DNA from: an uncultured Lachnospiraceae bacterium
GTDB lineage: Bacteria; Bacillota; Clostridia; Lachnospirales; Lachnospiraceae
Length of the DNA stretch: 64,000 bases
Direction: 5' to 3'
Assembly: GCA_900317505.1 (NCBI GenBank)
Contig: ONHB01000003.1
Coordinates: 62,001-126,000, forward strand
Shown here: positions 57,402-64,000 of the stretch, piece by piece
Position numbering within the stretch: position 1 is the first letter of the stretch
How the letters are laid out: each line of letters begins with the position of its first letter
Translations under genes and position numbers: made by a program
The notes under the pieces: model-generated
The model's database searches: none
What the model was told of the DNA's origin: nothing
What the model saw: the letters and a program-made list of their open reading frames with translations, nothing else

Positions 57402-57857
57402 TCATAATCTGTTATCTTCTTTGTGTGGATGAGCGATCACATAATCAATGGCCTCAAGATATCCTTCCAGTCCATGTCCGTAAATCTGATGATCGCAGGC
57501 AGCCTTGGTAACGGATACTTTTCTGAAATCCTCTCTCTTGGTAATATCAGAGATATGGATTTCAACCTTTGGCATGGTCGTAACAGAAGCCAGCGCATCA
57601 TGGATGGCATAGCTGTAATGTGTAAACGCACCGGGATTGATCACGATGCCCTCTGTTCCGTCAAAATAGGCATCCTGAATCCTGTCTATGATTGCACCTT
57701 CATGATTGCTCTGGAATACTTCGATCTTGCAATGGCAGCTCTCTCCCTTATCGGAGATCATCTTGAGCAGTCCGTTGTAATCTGTTGTTCCGTAAATTCC
57801 TTTTTCACGGATCCCCAGAAAATTGAGATTGGGTCCGTTAATAACCAAAATTTTCAT
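57402..57857 (-). CDS. aroQ: 3-dehydroquinate dehydratase, type II
   Basis: Third step of the shikimate pathway. It has 151 residues from the ATG at 57857 (AAGGTG six bases upstream). NGPNLNFLGIREKGIYG contains the catalytic arginine and tyrosine, INPGAFTHYSYAIHDAL the histidine loop, and VEIHISDITKREDFRKVS the substrate site. It is the last gene of a YqeG-aroE-aroK-aroQ run. Confidence 0.94.
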   Translation of the reverse strand: MKILVINGPNLNFLGIREKGIYGTTDYNGLLKMISDKGESCHCKIEVFQSNHEGAIIDRIQDAYFDGTEGIVINPGAFTHYSYAIHDALASVTTMPKVEIHISDITKREDFRKVSVTKAACDHQIYGHGLEGYLEAIDYVIAHPHKEDNRL

Positions 57858-57887
57858 CTTTGTCACCTTCATTTTTATTTTTAACCG

Positions 57888-58403
57888 TTATTCTGTTTTT
57901 ATAATACCTTGAATTTCCGAAAGAATTTCTTCAAACGACTTTCCATCCACATCCACAACCGCCGTTGCAGCCTTTTCATATATAGGAGAACGTTCGGCAA
58001 GCATTTCGGTTATTTTCTTTTGTGGATTCTCACACTGTAATAATGGTCTAGTGGTATCGTTTTTCAGACGTTCATATATGGTATCCGGTTTTGCCCTGAG
58101 ATATATGACATTTCCGAGCTTTTTCAAAAGCTCCCTGTTTTCTGCCCTGAGAGGAAGTCCGCCTCCGACCGATATGATATACCGGTCTTTATACTCCAGA
58201 ATGCTTTTTAACATATCTGTTTCCATCTGTCTGAAAGCCGCTTCGCCCTCTGTGGCAAAAATATCGGAAATTGTTTTTTCATATTGTTGTTCAATCATTT
58301 TATCGGTATCAAGCATTGCAACTCTCTCCCTGTAGGAGAGTTTTATTCCTATTGTTGTTTTACCACAGCCCATATATCCGATTAATATTGTATTATTCAT
58401 CAA
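57888..58403 (-). CDS. aroK: Shikimate kinase
   Basis: It phosphorylates shikimate. It has 171 residues. The Walker A motif is GYMGCGKTT; the substrate-binding residues are in DTDKMIEQ, AAFRQMETD and SVGGGLPL, and the lid arginine in TTRPLL. Its start overlaps the end of aroE by 11 bases, so translation is coupled. Confidence 0.93.
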   Translation of the reverse strand: MMNNTILIGYMGCGKTTIGIKLSYRERVAMLDTDKMIEQQYEKTISDIFATEGEAAFRQMETDMLKSILEYKDRYIISVGGGLPLRAENRELLKKLGNVIYLRAKPDTIYERLKNDTTRPLLQCENPQKKITEMLAERSPIYEKAATAVVDVDGKSFEEILSEIQGIIKTE

Positions 58404-59268
58404 CCTTTGTTTTTTCCTTCATCAAATCGTATATTTTATCACACAGGTCATCATCAACCTGCACACCATTCCAAAGCTCATATGCATCAACTCCCTGATA
58501 CAACAGCATTCCAAGGCCATTGCAGACCTTTACACCGGCGTTTTTGCAAAGCTTCATAAACTTCGTCTCTGCCGGTTTATATATGATATCCACCGCATTA
58601 TCCAGAAGCTGATAAAATGCCGGATCTTCTATAACAGCGGAATCACAATCCGGATACAGGCCGACGCTGGTTGCCTGGATGCACAAATATTTTTTATGAG
58701 GAAGCCTTGTATAATCAGAAAGCACCAGACCGCTTACAACATCTGTATCCATAGCCCGGTTTACTTCCTCAGCCACAGCTACAGCCTTGTCAACAGAACG
58801 GTTCAGGATGTATACATGTCCGGCCCGCTCCGAAACCATCAGAAAAGCAATCGCTCTGGAAGCTCCTCCGGCACCAAGCAGGATAACATCTCTGCCCTCT
58901 ATGATGATATTTTCCTTTATCATGGCTCGTCTTAAGCCTGTCATATCGGTATTGTATCCCTTAAAACCGCCCTCCACTCTTACAAGCGTATTGACAGCTC
59001 CTATTTTTTCTGCCAGAGGATCAATCTCTTTTAAAAATGGAAGCACCGCACTTTTATGCGGAACCGTCACATTCAGTCCCTGTATATTGAGCCCGTATGC
59101 ACCCTTTACGGCAGCCTCTACCTGATCTTTTACCACATGAAACGGCACATAGACTAAATTGTCGCCATGATCTTTTGCAATGGAATTGTGTATAAGCGGT
59201 GATAATGTATGCTCAACCGGACACCCGATCAATCCGCAGGTTTTGGTCAGTCCGTCAATTTCTCTCAT
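58393..59268 (-). CDS. aroE: Shikimate dehydrogenase
   Basis: It reduces 3-dehydroshikimate with NADPH. It has 291 residues. The substrate site is GCPVEHTLSPLIHNS; the catalytic lysine is in NVTVPHKSAVLPFL and its aspartate partner in GYNTDMTG; GAGGASRAIAF binds NADP. It lies 22 bases after the YqeG gene. Confidence 0.94.
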   Translation of the reverse strand: MREIDGLTKTCGLIGCPVEHTLSPLIHNSIAKDHGDNLVYVPFHVVKDQVEAAVKGAYGLNIQGLNVTVPHKSAVLPFLKEIDPLAEKIGAVNTLVRVEGGFKGYNTDMTGLRRAMIKENIIIEGRDVILLGAGGASRAIAFLMVSERAGHVYILNRSVDKAVAVAEEVNRAMDTDVVSGLVLSDYTRLPHKKYLCIQATSVGLYPDCDSAVIEDPAFYQLLDNAVDIIYKPAETKFMKLCKNAGVKVCNGLGMLLYQGVDAYELWNGVQVDDDLCDKIYDLMKEKTKVDE

Positions 59269-59290
59269 GTTTTCACTTCTCTTTCTGTTT

Positions 59291-59812
59291 TTATTTCTTC
59301 TTTTTAAGATCTTTTTTGAATTTCTTTTTATAAAAATGCAGTACGATACGCTCCAGATATCTTTTTAAAATGATCTGGATCTCTTCTTTTTTATCGATTG
59401 GTTTTACCAAAATGCTGTAAATACCGCATCTTCTGGCTCCCCAGACATCTGTAAAAAGCTGGTCTCCAATAAAAACCGTCGTACCGACATCTGTATGCAT
59501 CCGTTCCATAGCCTGTTGATACCCTTTTTTTGACGGCTTTCCGGCTTTGTAAATATAGGATGCACCTTCTACCGCATCGCAAAACATTTTGACCCTCGGC
59601 TCCTTATTGTTGGACAAGAGCATCATGGAAAAGCCAATCTCATGCAGTCTGTGAAACAGGGCAATGGCTCTTTGGTCAGCCGGAGCTCCATGCTCAACCA
59701 GTGTATTGTCGATATCAAAAATCAGCCCCCGGATTCCCTTTTGATACAGGGCTTCAAAATCTATTTCATAAGTTGAATCCATCCAGATATCCGGATAAAA
59801 ATTTTGAAACAT
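59291..59812 (-). CDS. YqeG-family HAD phosphatase
   Basis: A 173-residue HAD-IIIA enzyme. Motif I is FDIDNTLVEHG, motif II LLSNNKE, a lysine is in KAGKPSKKG, and motif III is IGDQLFTDVWGA. The C-terminus is lysine-rich. YqeG/GEP4 relatives are phosphatidylglycerophosphate phosphatases in some organisms. Here the gene precedes the aro genes, a common clostridial arrangement without a proven link. Confidence 0.85.
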   Translation of the reverse strand: MFQNFYPDIWMDSTYEIDFEALYQKGIRGLIFDIDNTLVEHGAPADQRAIALFHRLHEIGFSMMLLSNNKEPRVKMFCDAVEGASYIYKAGKPSKKGYQQAMERMHTDVGTTVFIGDQLFTDVWGARRCGIYSILVKPIDKKEEIQIILKRYLERIVLHFYKKKFKKDLKKKK

Positions 59813-59849
59813 AAAACGAATTTCCTTTATACATTTTTATCTGTTGCTA

Positions 59850-59888
59850 TAAAAAAGCCCGGAGAATACCGATCAATCCTCCGAGCTA
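59850..59888 (-). terminator. Terminator after the 128-residue hypothetical gene
   Basis: On the minus strand AGCTCGGAG and CTCCGGGCT form a nine-base stem followed by six T residues. Confidence 0.8.
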
Positions 59889-59922
59889 ATCATATCAAAT
59901 ATTTGTAAAAAATAAAACTGCT

Positions 59923-60309
59923 TTATTTCATAATGACAATTCCATCAGCTGTGGAATTGTTGATCATTCCAATATTGGATGCATCTCCGACAAAATAACG
60001 GTACTGATCTAAGATCTGATCCTTTTTCACATCAGAAAGTGCCTGATCCATATCAAGCAGGGTAATATCACTTTCCTTGCCGATATAATCGTATGTATCT
60101 CCGGTATTGAAATTTAAGGAAATATCTTCAAGGCTTATAGCATTGCGTCGTGCATCATTGGTCTTTTGCACAACATCTGCCTTTTGAGGAAGCTGCGCCT
60201 CCATCTGCTTTTTCTGTTCATCCTGTGCCTTTACGGTTGCTACGTCGACCTGCTTGATATGCATAGCCGGCTGGCTCTGATAAAAACCACCTATTGCTCC
60301 GATACCCAT
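59923..60309 (-). CDS. Hypothetical protein (128 residues)
   Basis: I do not recognise a family. The ATG at 60309 is preferred because AGGTGGTG lies just upstream; the product starts MGIGAIGGFYQSQPAM. The middle is charged (DEQKKQMEAQLPQKADVVQK, about 35-55). The second half looks helical (LLDMDQALSDVKKDQILDQY). No signal peptide or membrane helix is present. The MGIGAIGGF opening recalls small proteins near flagellar genes in related bacteria, but no flagellar gene is present here. Confidence 0.6.
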   Translation of the reverse strand: MGIGAIGGFYQSQPAMHIKQVDVATVKAQDEQKKQMEAQLPQKADVVQKTNDARRNAISLEDISLNFNTGDTYDYIGKESDITLLDMDQALSDVKKDQILDQYRYFVGDASNIGMINNSTADGIVIMK

Positions 60310-60526
60310 GCTATTCACCACCTTTTGTCTTTTATTATAATATATATCGACCATTTTCGTCAAAAATAAAGTCCCGGATCAGATTCATTACTAAATTTAT
60401 GCATTATATTTCATCGGCTCAACATCAAAACCCTTTTTTAATTGCTAAAACAATCTTCAATTTGACTATAAAAAAGAAGATGGATATACTTATTTTATAT
60501 GGTAAACAACTTATGCGGGGGTATTT

Positions 60527-61486
60527 ATGAACAAAATAACCAACACGGAAGCGCCAGAACGCAATTATGTACTGGAGCTTTGGCGTTTTATTTTCTGTAT
60601 TATGGTATTGGGATTTCATTTTTTCAGTAAAATTGATTCCAAGCTGTTTCATGTCGGATATCTCGGCGTCGAATTTTTCTTTCTGGTTTCCGGATATTTT
60701 ATCGGTAGCTTTTATTTCAGGCAACTGGAAGGCAGGGATTTGGGGAATCGCCTGAAATCAGTCGGCCATTATATACTCTCCCGCTTCAGACGTCTGTATC
60801 CGCTATATTTTGCAGCCCTTATCGTCATGCTCATCATAAAGCTTCTGATCGGTCAGCTCACATTTTCCATGCTGCCATCCACATTAAAAAGCTGTTATGC
60901 CGAATTTCTCATGCTGCAATGGACTCCTTTGGGAAATGAAGTGTTGATCTCAGCAGACTGGTATGTTCCGGCTGTCTTTTTCGGCGGAATCTTTTTTGTT
61001 ATCCTCTTAGCACTGACCGAAAAGATTGGAGGTTATCTGTTAGCCCCTGCTATCAGCTTCTTCCTTTACCGGTATTATTACCTGCTGATTGGAAAAATAG
61101 ATGTCATCATCTATCATCATTGCATTTTGCGTGGCATTGCCGGATTGGGGCTCGGTATCTTTATTTATTTTATCTGCCAATCTATTCCTGCAATTTCTGC
61201 GAAACTGGCCGCTCCATTTTTTATTGCAGCCAATCTCATCGTCATTGGTGTGTTTATATACAGCCAGTTTGGACATCGATCAAAATGGGACTTTTTTATA
61301 ATCGGCCTTTATGCATTCAGTCTCCTTCTTTTGATGCTTGCCGGTACTCCCAAGCTTCCTGAACCGGTGCAAAAGGCTTTTGGTTTTCTTGGAAAAACCA
61401 CCTATCCGATATATATTTTACAGATGCCGGTGATTGAACTGCTTCTTGCGACAAATGTTTTGTATGCTCTGATAATTATGAAATAA
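60527..61486 (+). CDS. Acyltransferase 3 (OafA/YrhL-like) membrane protein
   Basis: A 319-residue protein with about ten hydrophobic helices. NYVLELWRFIFCIMVLGFHF is the family opening, with the catalytic histidine in the first helix; RLYPLYFAALIVML is also typical. It would transfer acyl groups, often acetyl, to a surface glycan or lipid. A GGGGGT site lies before the start. It is a single gene. Confidence 0.82.
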   Translation: MNKITNTEAPERNYVLELWRFIFCIMVLGFHFFSKIDSKLFHVGYLGVEFFFLVSGYFIGSFYFRQLEGRDLGNRLKSVGHYILSRFRRLYPLYFAALIVMLIIKLLIGQLTFSMLPSTLKSCYAEFLMLQWTPLGNEVLISADWYVPAVFFGGIFFVILLALTEKIGGYLLAPAISFFLYRYYYLLIGKIDVIIYHHCILRGIAGLGLGIFIYFICQSIPAISAKLAAPFFIAANLIVIGVFIYSQFGHRSKWDFFIIGLYAFSLLLLMLAGTPKLPEPVQKAFGFLGKTTYPIYILQMPVIELLLATNVLYALIIMK

Positions 61487-61621
61487 ATAGTCTGGTTTAT
61501 CATATAGGCAGCAAATCATAAATTTGTACAGGATTAAAAATTAGTCTACAGATTTTCATATATTATAAATCACAAGACTATATAAAAACACAAAACTAAT
61601 ACAAAAAACAAAGGCAAAAAA

Positions 61622-62374
61622 ATGAATCAGACAACAAATACATCCACAACTTCATCAACAACAAACACTCCCATTGCTTTCGCAAAGGAATACAATCATT
61701 CACAGACTGTCAAAATCGGCTGTTCAGATTGCAAGGGCTGTAATAAATGCTGTGAAAATATGGACGACTCCATCATTCTGGATCCGTATGACATGTGGCA
61801 GTTTACCTCTGCACTAAAGCTTTCTGACGGCTCTTATGCCACTTACGAGATTCTCACTTCCGAGGATGGTCCTCTGGAGCTTTCAAGCCATGATGGTCTG
61901 ATCATGCCCAATATCAAAATGGTTGCGGATGAACGTTTTGCGCATATCAATCCGGACCGTGGTGTCTGTCCATTTTTAAATGCACAGGGCAGATGCTCCA
62001 TCCACCCGATCCGTACCGGTCTCTGCCGTCTTTATCCTCTTGGACGCAATTTTTATCCGAATAAACTGACCTATTTTATCTTAAATGAAGATCTCGGCTG
62101 TCCGGCTAAAAACAAATCCTATATCCGTATCTCTGACTGGCTCGAAATTGCTGATTTGGACCAATACGAAGCCTTCCAGTTAAAATGGCATCAAATAAAG
62201 CTGCAGACCAGGGCAAAAATGCACGATCCACAGCTTTCTTTTGAAACGAAAAAAACTCTCTCTATCAGGTTTTTAAATTGTTTTTATAAAACTCCCTATC
62301 CACAGGATTTTTATCAGGAATTTTATAAACGGGCTGATGCATTTACAATACAATCGGTTCAAAACGAAGTCTGA
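61622..62374 (+). CDS. YkgJ-type cysteine-cluster protein
   Basis: A 250-residue protein. The cluster CSDCKGCNKCC (from about residue 35) and the later CPFLNAQGRCSIHPIRTGLC with RLYPLG form the zinc- or iron-sulphur-binding pattern of the YkgJ/Fli-B-like family. The first 20 residues are a T/S/N-rich low-complexity stretch. Function is unknown. Its 3' end overlaps the convergent glycosidase-like gene by about 30 bases. Confidence 0.82.
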   Translation: MNQTTNTSTTSSTTNTPIAFAKEYNHSQTVKIGCSDCKGCNKCCENMDDSIILDPYDMWQFTSALKLSDGSYATYEILTSEDGPLELSSHDGLIMPNIKMVADERFAHINPDRGVCPFLNAQGRCSIHPIRTGLCRLYPLGRNFYPNKLTYFILNEDLGCPAKNKSYIRISDWLEIADLDQYEAFQLKWHQIKLQTRAKMHDPQLSFETKKTLSIRFLNCFYKTPYPQDFYQEFYKRADAFTIQSVQNEV

Positions 62375-63803
62375 TATCCGGCAGTGCATTTATCGTATAA
62401 TAATAATTGACTGCCCAGTCCTCTCCCTGTGAAGGATCATTTTCACCACTCGCCGGCGGTGCAAATATATGCAAATCCATTTCACACGGTCCTGTAATCG
62501 CCTGATCAAAAAATGCAGGCATAAAATCAACAAATGTCACTCCACTTGCTTTGTAAAACCATCTTCCATTCAGTTCCATCATCAAATTAGCCTCTGCTAA
62601 CTCATCCTTGAAGTAAACCTCTGCAAACACCGGATTGCCCTCCAGGGATAATGTGACGGAAAGACCTTCTGCATCTTCAGCTCCGCCCCAGCGTAAGGTA
62701 ACCGGCAGGCTGGCTTCTTCCTGTGCCTCTATTCCAGGCTTAAAGAAATCATCATTGATAATATCCCTGTATGCAGAAAGTACCGGCTGCTCAATACCAA
62801 CCTCAGCATTGTTGGGATCTGTAATCTCCAATCCAAGTCTGCCATCATCCCGGAACTGATAAAATGTCAGTCCGCTAAACCATCTTTCTTTGTCTTCCTT
62901 TACCATGCGGCAGAATTCCTGTACCATCTTTACCTGATCAAAAGGTCCGGTCACATCCCCATCCGCATTAAATTCCGACATTACCATCGGCTTTGCCACA
63001 CCATCATTCAGTTCCTTAAAACGCTCAAAGCTTCGTTTTGTCAGATCATAAACGGTCTCAACCAAATCACGCTTGTGCTGGAAATTTTCTTTTTCCGCTA
63101 CCTCATAGGGCCAGCCCCAGTTGAGCGCCATATACTTATCAACTGACCAGATATCCGTCGTCCGGACAGCCTCGGCAAATTCTTTTTCATATAGAATCTC
63201 TTTTACATCCGGGTTGGGATCTTCAATTCCGCCAATACAGAGAATGGTCTGTACATTGGGCGCATACTCCTTGATAATCTTGTGGAAGCGCACATAAAAA
63301 TCCGCAACCTCCTGATAGGATGCTCTTTTATTGAAAGAAAACCAGCTTCCGGTCGCCTCATGATTTACCCTAAGCATCATACGGCCAAATGGCTGCAGAT
63401 CCTTGGCTATTGCAATAATATGTTCATCCGAAACGTGTGGATCACAGGTAAGCGTCAGGATCACATCCTGTCCATGCCTTCTGACATCACGCATACAGGC
63501 AAACGGCTCTCCATCGCGGCTGCCGTTAAGGCCGCCTCCATAGGTGAAATAATCATCATACGGATAATCCCAGGCAAATGACACATCCTGATCGGCATAA
63601 GCATCCCTTGCACGTGCAGGCCAGCCTTCATCAAGCGGATAATAACAATACATCAGATTGATGCCTCTGTGCGGTCTGTGCATTTTTTGCAATATATAGT
63701 CTTGGTTTACATAACTCCCTCTTTCACTGCCATCGCCCAGATCAACGGCAAACTTGGCAGGGGTCAGTAAAATTTTCTTTAAACGATTCATATTCTGCTC
63801 CAT
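62343..63803 (-). CDS. Putative clan GH-A glycoside hydrolase (GH26-like)
   Basis: A 486-residue protein from the ATG at 63803 (AGGG upstream); the ATG at 63791 is also possible (GGAG upstream). A TIM-barrel is suggested: MLRVNHEATGSWFSFN resembles the acid/base loop of GH26 mannanases (His-Glu before a Trp), and MVMSEFNADG resembles the nucleophile strand. The last 150 residues form a beta-sandwich-like domain. There is no signal peptide, so it would act inside the cell. The substrate and the exact family are not certain. Confidence 0.6.
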   Translation of the reverse strand: MEQNMNRLKKILLTPAKFAVDLGDGSERGSYVNQDYILQKMHRPHRGINLMYCYYPLDEGWPARARDAYADQDVSFAWDYPYDDYFTYGGGLNGSRDGEPFACMRDVRRHGQDVILTLTCDPHVSDEHIIAIAKDLQPFGRMMLRVNHEATGSWFSFNKRASYQEVADFYVRFHKIIKEYAPNVQTILCIGGIEDPNPDVKEILYEKEFAEAVRTTDIWSVDKYMALNWGWPYEVAEKENFQHKRDLVETVYDLTKRSFERFKELNDGVAKPMVMSEFNADGDVTGPFDQVKMVQEFCRMVKEDKERWFSGLTFYQFRDDGRLGLEITDPNNAEVGIEQPVLSAYRDIINDDFFKPGIEAQEEASLPVTLRWGGAEDAEGLSVTLSLEGNPVFAEVYFKDELAEANLMMELNGRWFYKASGVTFVDFMPAFFDQAITGPCEMDLHIFAPPASGENDPSQGEDWAVNYYYTINALPDIRLRFEPIVL

Positions 63804-63991
63804 TCTTTTTCCCTGATATTTTTCTTTTTTATCATACAATTTATCCGAATGAAATGCCAGCCAAAATCTGTTTTTTGCCATCTTTTAGCGGAAAAACATC
63901 GAAATACTATTTACTATTTTTCCAAAATGTTTTAGTATTTTAGGTAATGAAATAAAAATCATATTATTATAAGGAAAAGGAGATATTGAAT

Positions 63992-64000
63992 ATGAATCTT
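63992..64000 (+). CDS. Start of a gene cut by the window end
   Basis: AAAGGAGATATTGAAT directly precedes an ATG, a strong ribosome binding site. Only three codons (Met-Asn-Leu) are visible. It is divergent from the glycosidase-like gene across an AT-rich gap of about 190 bases that should hold both promoters. Confidence 0.5.

Overview
The window looks like a chromosomal segment of a gut Lachnospiraceae (Clostridia, Bacillota). The support is indirect: moderate GC, strong AGGAGG-type ribosome binding sites, a Trp T-box leader, a CsoR copper repressor, an AgrC-type sensor, a DUF5688 protein (a family I associate with Lachnospiraceae), and NADP-type glutamate dehydrogenase. I saw no integrase, transposase, CRISPR array or rRNA gene. 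One tRNA-Arg(CCG) is present.

Layout. 0-9 kb: a 5'-truncated 2-hydroxyacyl-CoA dehydratase activase, galE with a DUF2225 gene, and a copper operon (csoR, then a CopA ATPase with a CopZ-like domain fused at its C-terminus). 9-18 kb: a small unknown gene, a diguanylate cyclase, a VanW/G5 protein, a histidine phosphatase, a Dabb protein, a GGDEF-EAL protein, DegV and NudC. 18-28 kb: a minus-strand block of contractile-injection (phage-tail-like) baseplate genes: LysM tube-type protein, gpD, gp5 spike, gp25, two gpJ-like proteins and gpI. Sheath, tube, tape-measure and AAA+ genes are missing. The first gene is a chimera of a MalT-like ATPase and the C-terminal half of the LysM protein, and gpD is frameshifted, so the block looks like a deletion remnant. 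28-40 kb: metA, ligA, an RluF-type pseudouridine synthase, a DUF378 protein, an aldolase, and a T-box-controlled trpEGCFBA operon without trpD. 40-54 kb: an rRNA/tRNA methyltransferase, argG, a YczE-like membrane protein, a beta-helix protein next to a divergent AraC regulator, a Lon-like ATPase without protease, a Tet(M)-like GTPase fused to a Rae1/YacP endonuclease domain, an AgrC-like kinase overlapping an AgrD-like peptide ORF, gdhA and a Gfo/Idh/MocA oxidoreductase. 54-64 kb: an SH3b lipoprotein, tRNA-Arg, DUF5688, efp, a shikimate block (aroE, aroK, aroQ) behind a YqeG phosphatase, an acyltransferase, a YkgJ-type cysteine-cluster protein and a GH-A-like glycosidase.

How the genes fit together. 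Shikimate genes supply chorismate, which the tRNA-Trp-sensing trp operon turns into tryptophan; the phosphoribosyltransferase step must be encoded elsewhere. gdhA, argG and metA are further amino-acid genes. csoR-copA is a self-contained copper efflux circuit. The most unusual items are the Tet(M)-Rae1 fusion with its Lon-like neighbour, the MalT-LysM chimera at the head of the injection-system remnant, and an internal Shine-Dalgarno site inside copA that would release a free 70-residue CopZ. All function calls come from reading motifs; no database search was run.
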